Shown here piece by piece: positions 47,951 through 58,237 of a DNA stretch of 64,000 nucleotides (positions are counted from its first letter, which is position 1; each line of letters opens with the position of its first letter). The DNA is from Microthyrium microscopicum (Eukaryota > Ascomycota > Dothideomycetes > Microthyriales > Microthyriaceae): the NCBI GenBank assembly GCA_010405405.1, contig MU004237.1:724014-788013 (forward strand). Direction: 5' to 3'. The position numbers and the translations under genes were made by a program. The notes under the pieces are model-generated. The model was not told the DNA's origin. It saw only the letters and a program-made list of their open reading frames with translations, and ran no database searches.

Positions 47951-50406
47951 TTATTCTTCTTCGATTTCGCCCTCCTCGCTGCCAGACTTGTAGGCCACAT
48001 CCGTCTCCTTGGACTTAGCTGGTGTTCGCGAGCGGCGACTCGCTGTTGGCGAAAACGTATGCTCGCGACTCGAGCCTGCTCCGCCACTGCGCACACGCTA
48101 TTCCAAGAAGTTAGCTGCTGTCCAACAGCGACCACACGCGGAGTTTACGAACCTTGGTTTCTCGTCCTTCGCCCTCACTCTCCCGTCTGCGTCGCGTACT
48201 TGTCGGCTTGCTCTCGCCATAGTCTAGCTCACTACTGCCAGCATCACGCGGATCCGCACGACTGAGATACGTACGCTCTCTCTCCGCTTCCCGCTCCCGC
48301 CGCTCGCGATCATAATGGCCAGTACTTCTCCTACTTTCACGGCCATCATATCGATCCCCACGATCTCGTGCCGGCTCATATCGATCGTCATCACGGCGTC
48401 TAGCAGGCGGAGGCGTGACACCAAAGCTGCCACGTCCACCACGTCTCTCACGATCAGCTTGTGCACGCAGTCGATCCGCTTGGTAAGCATCGACCTCTGC
48501 TGGCGAGCGCGAGCGATGGCGACGATCCTTATCTCGACGGGAGGAGCGCTGGCGGTCAGAGGTAGTTTCCGCATCACGCTCCTTAAGACGTCGGATATGC
48601 TTGTCAAAGGCCTGGCGGCGCAAGTCATCAGTATCAAGAGCGCGGAACTCATCTGATTTTTCAATACGGGTCCGCACAGAGTCCCAAGAGTCGAACGCGG
48701 CGACCGGGGGCTCAAGATGTTTAATCTTTGAGCGGAGGGCGTCAATAGCGCGGCGTTGGGAGTGGCGGTCTTCGTCAGAACGACGGACGACTTTTTCGCG
48801 CAGGCGGTCGAAGATTTGGCGCATGGAGTCTTGGTCGATGGTTGCTGTGCGGCGATCAGTTTGCATAACGGCTAGGAAGTCTTCAAAGGAGGTCTTTTGA
48901 GTGAGTTCGTATCGCTTATCCTATGAAGTGTTAGTCTGCGGTTTGGAAGGTTCATGGTGTGACATACCTCTAGGACATCTAGTGCATTGTTTCGTTTGCT
49001 TCGTAGTCCACGATCCTCTTCTTCAACCACGTCCCAGAACAAATCCAGCGGCGTGGATCCGGCTTGACCCAACATTGCAACATACCGGGGGTCGTCTTCA
49101 ATCAAATCATGAATATCGGTCCATTTCGAGCCAGCTTTGATTTTGCCTGCAGAACGTAGATCTTTTAGTAGTTCCATGTACTTGTCTCGATTTTGACGTT
49201 CTTGCCTAGCTTTTAGAGCTTTTGATTTCTGGCGCTTGTCATTGAAGTTTCGTTCCAGAGCCTTGATGTGATTTTCAAAAGCCTTGAGGACGTCAATCTT
49301 GTTCAAGGATTTGAAAGTTTCATCACCTCTGAATCGATCATTCTGCTGGAGGGCTTTGTGCGCCTCTGTCCATCGCGTATAAGGTTCCAAGTCCAGGGAC
49401 TGAAGAAGATGGACAAGTTGGTCCAGGGCGGATTTACGTTTGTCTGATTCACCCTCATTATGTGCTTTGAGCAGTTCGGTCCTAAATTCATTGAAAAGAG
49501 CCTGTGCTTCATCATCTGAGCGAGCAGCACGGAATGTGGTCTCACCCTCGATTATAGAACGAGCAGATTTCCAACGAGTATAGTGCTTGATCTCATCCGG
49601 ATGGCTTCGAAGCATTTGAAAGAAGTTCTCACGAAGCTTGACTTGACGCTCCTTTTCGCGACCCTTCTCTTGAGCGCGTACATCAGCAATGTACTTTTCG
49701 AACGCAGCCTTTCTATCTTTCGGGTCCTTAATGGAGCGGTACTGTGAGTCCCGAACCGTGGCCTTCATTGCCTGCTCCCATGACCAATCTGGCTGGACAC
49801 CTGTTCTTCGCAATAGCTTGTGAAATATAGACTCGGCTTCTTCGGGGGAATGGTCGTTGTCAGTTTGTGTAGGCATGGCGGTATTACGTACCCCTTCGTA
49901 GGGACGATCATTATGCTGTCGATCATATCCATGGTCATCGCGATCGTGTGGTCGGTAGGAATCTACTTGGTACTGTCCGCCAGCTACAAACGAACTGATC
50001 ATTTGTCAGAAAATGCCATGATTTAATGGGAAAGAGACTTACGGAGCGGCTGGTCTAGCAGGTATAGGCTGAACCGGTGTGTGCGACTGCGCTGGAGTTT
50101 GCGGTTGAGCATTCTTCAAAACATCAGGCATCTCCCAGGTTGTCTGCTTAGTTTCAGCATTGTGCCAGTACTTTCGGCCATTGGCAGAGTATTCTTTCCA
50201 TGGCGACTCGGCTAATGCTCTCTGTGATGGTCTGGTCAGTATACAGTCAATAGAAAACGATATGGGACTTGTACCTCTGCAGGAGAGAGCATGTCGGCAG
50301 GCTTACTCCATGATGTGGCTTTCGTCTGAGTATTGTAATAATATACGCGTCCATCGGCAGCATGCGCTTCTTGCCATAGTCCTGGCTGGGCGGGTAGACC
50401 GTTCAT
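47951..50406 (-). CDS. PRP40: Pre-mRNA processing protein PRP40 (WW and FF domains)
   Basis: U1 snRNP-associated splicing factor that bridges the 5' splice site and the branch point and binds the Pol II CTD. Five exons: 50406-50275, 50221-50043, 49994-48968, 48920-48153 and 48097-47951, 750 residues, all in phase. WW1 is about 8-37 (GLWQEAHAADGRVYYYN, Trp33, Pro36). WW2 is about 49-78 (SPWKEYSANGRKYWHN, TTWEMP). A Pro/Gln linker and several FF domains follow (about 125-480, for example EAESIFHKLLRRTGVQPDWS and FRTELLKAHNEGESDKRKSA). The C-terminal quarter is Arg/Asp/Glu/Ser-rich, as in higher-eukaryote homologues, and ends GEIEEE. The last intron has a weak GTTCGT donor, chosen because it keeps the frame into RVRSGGAGSS. 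Confidence 0.92.
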
Positions 50407-50751
50407 GGCGACGATGGCGGTGGATGGAGGTTGGCGAACTTGACAGAAATGTTTTCTGGTCGTGAGCGAGCATCAGCAAGTCAGGAAAGTTTACAGTAGT
50501 GAAACCGAGAGACCGAGCAGCTCTCAAGCTGGTTAAAGTTCGGGTAAACTGCTGCTAGCCCTGTCCAAGGAGCAGGGGCTATCCCAGTCAGCTGCTAGAC
50601 AAGGGGGCTACAATGGCCGAAATCGCGGTCTATTTTCGACTAAATTTGGAGCTTAGTTTCCACTGACTGTGGGAGTTGTGGATGAGTCCAACTTATATCT
50701 TTCCTCTCCTCACCCTCACCTTCTTTTTCCCTCTTTCCTCATACATTCAAC
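50407..50751. other. Divergent promoter region PRP40/BCAT
   Basis: 345 bp between two divergent start codons, shared by a splicing factor and an aminotransferase. No gene seen. Confidence 0.5.
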
Positions 50752-52217
50752 ATGCAGTCGCTGTCTAGAAGACTGCTTCGGCAGGGTCTTTCAAGCGCGA
50801 GCTCTTTATCTTCAAAGCCTATTGCTTCTGCTTTCCTTCCAAGAAGCTATAGCATTCATGCGGATCATGCTACTCCAAGACTTCAAGATATGGATGCTTC
50901 GAGATTGGGAGTCACAAGAACTCTGGATCCAAAGCCGCTGAAGGCTCCGGAGGACCTCATCTTTGGCCAATCCTTCTCAGGTGGGTCTCATTGCCATTGC
51001 GGCGCTGAAATACAACTTCATGCTAACTCGGCAATTTATAGACCACATGCTTGTCGTTGAATGGACAGCTGTAGACGGCTGGCTTCCTCCGCGAATAACT
51101 CCCTACCAAAACCTTTCTCTCGATCCTGCGACCTGCGTATTCCACTATGCATTCTGTGCCTTCGAAGGCATGAAGGCTTACAAAGATGCCAGCGGCAATG
51201 TACGACTCTTCCGGCCGGAGAGAAACATGGCGCGTCTAAACAAATCTGCCGCTCGTATTGCTCTTCCCACATTCGACGGAGCTGCTCTCACACAAATGAT
51301 TGCGCGATTATGCCACATTGATGACCGATTCATTCCCGAGTATGTTTTTCAATCCGAGCCGCGAATTTCCGCTGTTTGCCGAGATTCTTGTTTACTGATT
51401 GCGTATTTTGACTCACAGGAAGCGTGGTTACTCATTGTACATACGCCCTACCATAATTGGAACACAAAACACACTTGGGGTAGGTCCTCCGGGATCGGCC
51501 TTACTGTACGTGATTGCTAGTCCCGTTGGTCCATACTATCCTACTGGCTTCAAGGCTATCTCGCTTGAGGCTACGGACTATGCTGTTCGAGCTTGGCCCG
51601 GCGGTGTAGGTGACAAGAAACTAGGAGCTAACTATGCGCCGTGTATCGTACCGCAGCAACAAGCGGCCAGTCGAGGTTTTCACCAGAACCTATGGTTGTT
51701 TGGAGAAGAGGAATACATCACTGAAGTAGGAACCATGAATCTCTTTGTTGCGATCAAAGGCAAGGACGGCGTTGACGAGCTTGTCACTGCTCCTCTCGAT
51801 GGAACGATTCTTGAGGGTGTCACTCGTGACTCTGTCCTGGAGCTCGCACGGGAAAGACTTGCTCCCAAGGGCTGGAAGATCAGTGAGCGCAAGATGACCA
51901 TGCATGAACTCGCGGAGGCCAGCGATGAAAATCGATTGCTGGAAGTCTTTGGTGCTGGAACTGCAGCTGTCGTCAGCCCAATCCGAAACATCTCATGGAA
52001 AGGCAGACTCGTATCTTGTGGCCTCGAAGATCATTCTGAGGCTGGTCCACTCACCCAACAGATCAAAGATTGGATTGAGGACATACAAACCGGCGTGACA
52101 GAGTCGCCCTGGAGGTAAGTCATTCGGTCTTCCCGCCCGCAGAGCGAGTCATGTACTAACCATATATTTAGTGTTCTCGTTGAAAACGGTGATATCGTGC
52201 CCAGTAAGACGACCTAG
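50752..52217 (+). CDS. Branched-chain amino acid aminotransferase, mitochondrial form
   Basis: PLP-dependent transaminase for leucine, isoleucine and valine, using 2-oxoglutarate/glutamate. Four exons: 50752-50980, 51042-51339, 51419-52114 and 52172-52217, 422 residues. The N terminus ([20 protein letters not shown]) is a Ser/Arg-rich mitochondrial presequence. The Schiff-base Lys is K243 in [11 protein letters not shown]. Other family sequences are [48 protein letters not shown] and [11 protein letters not shown]. The last exon encodes only 15 residues ([14 protein letters not shown] end). Frames at 50963-51520 and 51399-52118 read through introns and are not separate genes. Confidence 0.95.
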
Positions 52218-53834
52218 AGCTGCTACGGGTCCTTTTCAAACGGAATTTTCTGCTGGTATTGTGGCTGGGAGTTGTTGATACTGTAGGCTAGCCAGGCGGA
52301 GTATGGTATTGTTTTCTATTGTTGCCAGCGTTGATAGAGTTTTGACTCACGGGAGTTTTAGAATGTGCTACCTATTAGGAAAGGCCTAACTCCTGAATTC
52401 TAACCATTACCTATGACTACTGCAATTTCTGTGCCATTTTGATAGTTCAGCGAGTTCATCGGACGTCCACCGTCTTCTGATCGGCCTGGTCGTGCCAGTA
52501 CATTGCTAGAGGCGAGTCTACGCTCCACAGCTCGTCCCAGCTAGCAAGACTGAGCTCGATTTTGGGAAAACCCTGGTGTCAGATGTCTATATGGCAGGAC
52601 AACAACCTAAATATCATTTAATAGAATGTTCCCATCCGCTCCGATGTCCTCCATCCTTCACATTCTTTTATCGAGTATTTAATGTCCCAAAGAGGTCGCT
52701 CCGTTCTTGACATTTAATTCCATACGATGGGAAACACGGCATCCTATGTTTAGTTGCCTTGCTGGGAGCCATCTGCAGCAGTTGAAGTGGGTCATTTCCC
52801 CATCTCAATTCAGAGCCTTTTGCTCTCATCAAAGCCTCGAATGGACAATGAAGTTGTTTGACGGGCGTTATTACCTAAGTTGTGGACACGCATCGATCCT
52901 TCTCTTGACGGTAGTATCTATCTATGTTTTTGGCAGGCACGTTCCTAGACCCTCCCGGTCGCTTCTCTCTTCTTCGTCGCGACTGCCTGTTCCACCCTTG
53001 ACTACCCATCAACGCCTACCACTTCTGGCAGGTTCTTCTACCACAGTTTCCATCAGACACCCATCGCAACTTCCAGCCCTTCAATATTTGCCACTGTCCA
53101 GGTGACTCGCAAAATGCATAAAACCCCCTCATCTCTCGACCTCGACTCTGCCTCCCTCTCCACCTCCCTCCATCATCTACTCGATGCTATTGTTAAAGTC
53201 TTTATGTTCGCGATTACTCTTCTACTCTATGTTTCACCTCCAGCGCGCCAGAGCGTAACTAAATCCTTCCAGCCATGCCAAAGGCTGGGCCGGGACGTCA
53301 TCGGCGGGACGACGTGACGTTGTCTCACCGAATCTCAGGTGCCGGCGTCTCACCGAATCTCAATCAGGTTCCGTTGTCTCGCCGAATCTCAATCAGGAAT
53401 GGGTGCTCTTTCGCAAATTGGCTGCTCCAGATACCTTCGGGGGGCAAGTCGGATACCCCTTGTGGATGCCTTCATGTTCGCGATTACTCTTCTTGGGCTG
53501 GCTTCCCCGCAAGTGAGCCAGAGCGTAACCAAACCCTTCCAGCCATGCCAAAGGCTGTGGTGGGAAGTCGTTGGCGGGGACAACTGCAATTGGCTCACCG
53601 AATCTCAGGAACCGTCGTCTCACTGAATCTCAATGAAGACGGAGAGAACCATTGAATCCAGGCTCTTCCGCAGGTTGGACACTCTATTTCCCTCAGTGGC
53701 AAGTCAAACACTCTCGAGAAATAAACTGGACATCACGAAACTGTTGAGCTCAACTTCCGATTTTGGTATTTGAGGGCGACGCGGTATTACACAGCCCCCT
53801 TCGGCATCAAAACCCCTTCGAATCGTCCATCACC
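52218..53834. other. Intergenic region with a 270-bp tandem duplication
   Basis: About 1.6 kb between BCAT and the cupin gene. Frames at 52707-53105 and 53102-53317 are Ser/Leu/Pro-rich without family signal. The right half carries a partial tandem duplication (listed separately). Confidence 0.45.
53195..53645 (+). repeat. 270-bp imperfect tandem duplication with TCTCACCGAATCTCA motifs
   Basis: TTTATGTTCGCGATTACTCT at 53201 recurs with one change at 53471, and CCAGCCATGCCAAAGGCTG recurs at the same 270-bp offset. Copies of TCTCACCGAATCTCA (0-1 mismatch) lie at 53323, 53348, 53377, 53593 and 53618. Three are in copy 1 and two in copy 2, with 25-29-bp local spacing. So a short minisatellite is nested in a larger duplication. 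Confidence 0.85.
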
Positions 53835-54722
53835 ATGGTCCATCACCACATTTGGACAACAATGCGTCTGGATTTCAGTTCATTGTCCTTCCTTCAAAAG
53901 CCATTCAGGTTTGCTCAATTCCATCAGCGCTACACTTCCAACATCCCAGTGCTCTTTCCCAAAGGACATTTTGCCCAATTGCCGGCTATTTCACGATGGT
54001 TTGAACCAGCTACATTTCATGCTGAGGGCAGCGCCACTCATGCCTCCAAAAAGTTCAATGGCGCCTACTTTGGCACGCATGGAAACGACATCCACGTTGA
54101 CATTGAGGTGACATCTCAACGCGATGGCGTCCGCCAATTCAGTCGTGGCAGCAGTCCCTTGTCGGCTTTCATTGCGCACACACAGAACTTGACCTCTGTG
54201 GGCTCGGCGCAGCAAGTGTACATTGCACAGTCTCCACTAACCAACTTGTCAACAACCTTACAAGCAGATGTGCCTGTCATGGAGATGCTCACTCAGTCCC
54301 AAAACTACCAAGCAGACGTGTATGGCTCGAGCTTGTGGATGGGCTTGCCACCAACGCGAACACCACTACATCGGGATCCAAATCCGAATCTCTTTGTGCA
54401 ACTGGCTGGACGCAAGCGATGGCGCCTCATTTCACCAAGCATCGGTGAGCAGGTGTTTGCAGCTGCAAGTCGAGGCAGTGCAACGATCAGAGGAGAAGAC
54501 ATGATGGTTGGGAAGGAGGGTGACTATTTAGATGATGTGGTTTGGAGAGGCGGAGGCGAGGGCGACACTGCTCAGGGCTTTGAGGCCGACTTGGAAGAGG
54601 GAGACGGGATTTTTGTTCCTCTTGGCTGGTGGCATTCAGTACGAGGAGAAGGTGCAGGAATTAACGCTTCAGTCAATTGGTGGTTCAGATTTCGCCAGCC
54701 AAAACCAAACCATCAATCATAA
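53835..54722 (+). CDS. Cupin/JmjC-like Fe(II)/2-oxoglutarate oxygenase, possibly mitochondrial
   Basis: Cupin_8/JmjC-type protein, probably an Fe(II)/2-oxoglutarate-dependent hydroxylase; the substrate is unknown. One exon, 295 residues from the ATG at 53835 (MVHHHIWTTMRLDF). The open frame extends upstream only to a TTG, so I rejected the longer form. The metal-binding triad is His179 and Asp181 in LHRDPNPNLFVQL and His267 in PLGWWHSV. The sequence between has the usual GRKRWRLISPS strand. SLWMGLPPTRTPLHRD and GDGIFVPLGWWHSV are characteristic. The first 40 residues are Phe/Ser/Arg/His-rich and could be a mitochondrial presequence. ATG 53862 is an alternative start. Confidence 0.85.
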   Translation: MVHHHIWTTMRLDFSSLSFLQKPFRFAQFHQRYTSNIPVLFPKGHFAQLPAISRWFEPATFHAEGSATHASKKFNGAYFGTHGNDIHVDIEVTSQRDGVRQFSRGSSPLSAFIAHTQNLTSVGSAQQVYIAQSPLTNLSTTLQADVPVMEMLTQSQNYQADVYGSSLWMGLPPTRTPLHRDPNPNLFVQLAGRKRWRLISPSIGEQVFAAASRGSATIRGEDMMVGKEGDYLDDVVWRGGGEGDTAQGFEADLEEGDGIFVPLGWWHSVRGEGAGINASVNWWFRFRQPKPNHQS

Positions 54723-54990
54723 CGTTGCCTTCGTCATTGCATTGCGGTTTTTTCATTCTCGTTATGGTACTTTTGCCTTGCATGTAACGATAGCAGATTA
54801 CAAAAAAACTGAGGAGTATAAAAAAATGTCTTCATGCACGACTAAGGTTCTTTCGAAGGGACAAAAGTAGCTTCGCTGCCTTGCGACGTTGAAGGAATAT
54901 ATGCACTCCCTCTCTTTTCATGCTCGGAATGGATGGCACCGGATCTTTCCACAGCTCTAGTCCCTGTATTGGGGAGTCATCTTGCATCCA

Positions 54991-55651
54991 CTATCGCATT
55001 TCCGAGCGGTTAAGTTCCAGTTCAATCTCCCTCGATTCAGGCACCTTTATGTTAAACCATGGAAAGTTCAATACGTATACGTATACCAACTGGTCGTAGA
55101 CAACTGTGTAAAGGGCGCAAAGCTGGAACATCTCCTTCCCATCTGCATCAAACTTTGGCGGCGGGTCGTAGGGGAGTTCGACAGAGTATGATATGAACTG
55201 AAAATATATATGTGGCAGTAAAGCTTCGAGGTATTCGGCTGTGCTCCTGTGGATGATGAGTTTTCTTCTTTCTGGTGACTTTCGGGTTCGATAGGATGCT
55301 TACCGGAGATGCCAGTCTTCAGCTACCTCCTTTGCTGTAGCCATGTGCAGAACTCCGTTTGGTTTGATAGATTCGTCGGCTAAGTTTGCATCTGCGTCCA
55401 GTAAGTATCTCAAGAACTGGTTCCCTTGGAACATGCGACTGACCTTCAGGATACTCAAGATCTGGATTGTATTCCGGTTCTGGGCAATATATAAACCCCG
55501 TCTGTCCTTTTGGCGGGCAGTGTATAAAAGACTCTTGTGGTTTTAAGATGACCTTCCATCTCTTCTGCTTGGTGATAAGCAGTTCGTGCTCATGCTCATG
55601 TTCGTGTTCGTGGTCGTTACACCATCGCATGTCGATCTCTGGCGCCATCAT
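54991..55651 (-). CDS. Unidentified 183-residue protein, 21 bp downstream of cyclin C
   Basis: Not recognised. Three exons: 55651-55444, 55391-55304 and 55246-54991, 183 residues; the phases close exactly (552 nt) and all introns have GT/AG ends. The N terminus has a His-Glu repeat (HEHEHEHEHE). Then come QESFIHCPPKGQTGFIYCPE and NPDLEYPE, joined to DANLADESIKPNGVLHMATA, and a C-terminal part beginning STAEYLEALLPHIYFQFISY with PYDPPPKFD. Composition is that of a folded globular protein without membrane segments. The start codon lies only 21 bp after the cyclin C stop on the same strand, leaving almost no room for a separate promoter. A shared transcript, or an unseen link between the two, should be considered. 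A second ATG follows the first directly. Confidence 0.65.
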
Positions 55652-55672
55652 GGCATGGAAGGTGGAATATCC

Positions 55673-56737
55673 CTACTTTTCTAGACCTCTGGCCTTGACG
55701 AATTTTGCGATTGGCTCTTTGCATAGCGACTCTTTATACCCGTCCCATATTTCATATAGAGAAATTAGTTCTTGCGTGATGTCTACCATGGCTTCGACAT
55801 CGACTTTGCTCTCCGCGATCCAATTTAGCGCCTTCTGCACGCGATTGGTTGCACTTCCACCTCCAACACCACCCAGGCTCCCGAGGGCGCCGGCTACGCT
55901 CGCGGAGGAGGCTTGCATGGAGCCGCCTTGGGTTGGCTTCATGACAATCGCGAGGAAGGCGGCTGTCACGGCGATGGTGTATGGTGCATGCAGCAGGGGC
56001 AGGTCAGTCAGGTAGTGGTCGTTGATGATGTTCCAGGCGAGTGACATCTCGTCGAGTGATAGGCTGAGTGTTTGGGCGTGGTTTTCTTTGAGCTCGGTTA
56101 GACTGCGATAGGGATGGTGGACGAGGAGTTGGGAGTTTAGTTCAGATATTATGGAGAATTCGCATTCTCCTAACTGGGAGGGCTCGGAGGTTGTGACATC
56201 GGGCCAGAGTTGGCGGGATTCACCTCGGGATTGTTAGTCTAGGATCTGGTTGAAGGAAGTGTGGAGGATGTATATCTTCATTGAAGATGACGAGGCTTGG
56301 ATGGGAATCGTGCTTGGCAATTCTCGTTGTAGGGATGTACGTACCAGCGACAAGACGAATATGTTGTGGGCATTCTTCCATTTTGCAGGCCAGATAGAAG
56401 GCGGTAGAAAGAACGAGATATGGATTGGTTCGTCTGATTTCAACTTTGGCGTAATATCGGCGCATGTATACTTGCGCAGTCGCGAGTGCTTGTTGTCTGA
56501 TGGACATTCGCTTTGCGAGTTTTCCAAGTTCTTTCAAATATGTCAGCGTGGTTCTTCCTAACTAGAGTATAACTCACGGATGGAAAAGTAGATGTTCAAG
56601 AGTCTTGGATCGGGCAAGGCATGTTGATTAACCAACAGACGCTCCACATCCTGTAGCTCTTGATGCATACGTTGAATCTCAGGTCGAGTGAAGGTCCAGA
56701 ATTTCTGTTGGGTTGAGCCCCAATAGCTTGCTGCCAT
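55673..56737 (-). CDS. SSN8: Cyclin C (Mediator CDK8-module cyclin, SSN8)
   Basis: Cyclin partner of CDK8 in the Mediator kinase module, repressing or tuning Pol II transcription. Three exons: 56737-56578, 56530-56345 and 56223-55673, 298 residues. It starts [17 protein letters not shown], the usual cyclin C beginning. [20 protein letters not shown] and [20 protein letters not shown] are the cyclin-box helices. The second intron (121 bp) joins LVAG to ESRQLWPDV. The second cyclin fold includes [17 protein letters not shown] and [20 protein letters not shown] Gly/Ser/Ala loop ([15 protein letters not shown]) precedes the last helices. The stop leaves a 21-bp gap to the next gene. Confidence 0.92.
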
Positions 56738-57474
56738 TACTATCCTAGCTGGAGATGGATTTGCTGTTAGATGAATGAATATTCGGATGATGGCTTAGAG
56801 GAGTAGAATAGCGAGCGATGTCACGATGTTGAGTGAGGCTCGCCAATTCATGGGCGCTTAATCCTACAGCCCAGCCACCCGAGCCTACCGGACCTTGCAG
56901 ATCTGAGTTCTAATTACAGAACGTATACTCGAGATTCTATCCATCATAGCAAGATCAAGTAGCTTTGATGGTAATCGAGTCGTCGAAAGTGTCAACTGCT
57001 AAGGACGAACGAGGACGAAGTGAAGTTGCAGCAAGCGCAGTTCACGAGCCCCTTTCTGGCCCGTGCAATCGCCCCTTTTCTGTTGTTCGTTGTCTCCAGC
57101 ATTATTTTTAAAGTGATCCTTCCTTCATCCTCAATGCCGAGCGATCAAAATAGCTCTCCTCGTGCTCGTACCTTTCCAAGCAGAAAAACGTCAGTTGTTA
57201 CGTCTTTCTGATGACAACTTCATGTACATCCGTCAGGACTGTAGGGATAGGTCTAAATATGGCGACCATGGAGACTGCCGCCAAGAAGCCCAGCGTAACC
57301 TTCTCTTCAAAGACAGTCATATCATGGTAAAATGTATATAAAGAGTGCTTTCCTACAGATAAGTGGCATTCATTCAAACAACATCAATATCAACATTATC
57401 AATTCATCATTACTACCAGCTATCACTTTATCTTATCTACCAAACACTCGGCTCATTTTAACCACTCTTTCAAT
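56738..57474. other. Divergent promoter region cyclin C/secreted protein
   Basis: About 740 bp between divergent starts. A frame at 57020-57211 (plus) has no family signal. A TATA box lies at 57335 (listed separately). Confidence 0.45.
57335..57342 (+). promoter_or_regulatory. TATA box of the small secreted protein gene
   Basis: TATATAAA, 133 bp upstream of the ATG. It is followed by an A/C/T-rich leader (CAACATCAATATCAACATTA) typical of well-expressed fungal genes. Confidence 0.6.
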
Positions 57475-58042
57475 ATGAAGTTCATCGCACCAATTGTTTC
57501 TTCCCTTGCTCTAGTGGCTTCAGCAGCAGTCATCGAACGAGCTCCAGTTGTCGATGCACCGGGCTATTATGTCCATGACGCGAATACTGGAGTCACGGAG
57601 TTCTTCCCAAAGAGGGACTTGCAAAATCTCGCAGCTCGCGACACGGCTTCAGCACAGTGGACTGAGACCAAGTGCATTGATGCCGTGGGCGATAGAGGCG
57701 AGAACGATAGATCCAAGAATGCGCTGCTCGATCAAGGGTTCAGACCCTCCCGCGGTGTGGGAAAGAACCAGTGGTTCTATGTGAGATCTCTTTCAGGAAA
57801 TTCACTGTCACTGAGAGCTAATGAGAGTCTTGCAACAGGCCTTTGATGGTCGCACCGTCTCCTTTCTTTGCTCTTACGGCGGTAATGTCGTCTCAGAGGG
57901 GGCTTTCAATGATGCCTTTGATGCTGTCTATCGCGCCTGTGGAAATCGTCATGGTCATCAAGAGTTTGGCAAAGACTTTTATATCGGACACACCTTCCGA
58001 GGTGACCACTTCTGCGCCGGTGACTTTCACCCTTCTAAATAG
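57475..58042 (+). CDS. Small secreted cysteine-containing protein, candidate effector
   Basis: Not recognised as a family member. Two exons: 57475-57780 and 57839-58042, 169 residues, one 58-bp intron in phase 0 after QWFY. The signal peptide is about 1-18 (MKFIAPIVSSLALVASAA). A short pro-region with Lys-Arg (FFPKRDLQN, about residues 46-47) could be cut by a Kex2-type protease. The mature part has four Cys (TKCIDAV, LCSYGG, RACGNR, FCAGDF), enough for two disulfides. It ends FRGDHFCAGDFHPSK. Size, secretion signal, even cysteine number and TATA promoter suggest an apoplastic protein. Effector activity is inference only. An unspliced frame would end at 57846. Confidence 0.75.
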
Positions 58043-58237
58043 GCTGTCGAAGCACTGGATTCTGAGTTGATGGTGCGAGTCGGAGGAGGAGCGGTAAAGA
58101 AGAAGGTAGTTGGAAATCAGCCTTAAGTGAAGCAATATTATACCAGTTTTCGAGCTATCTTGCGTCAAACGTCAAAATATCGGCGCTTGCCAATCTAATT
58201 TCACACAGAGCCTATACATATAAACCAACACAGTGTG

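Noticed and set aside
48901-49140. Plus-strand frame opposite PRP40
   Set aside because: It is antisense to PRP40 exons and an intron and has no domain content.
50963-52118. Frames starting inside the aminotransferase gene
   Set aside because: They read through two introns; the spliced model gives the full enzyme.
53763-53834. N-terminal extension of the cupin/JmjC protein
   Set aside because: It begins with TTG and has no family similarity; the first ATG is at 53835.
55287-55298. GGTTCGATAGG, similar to a tRNA B box
   Set aside because: It does not match the B-box end, no A box or cloverleaf surrounds it, and it lies in an intron of the unidentified gene.
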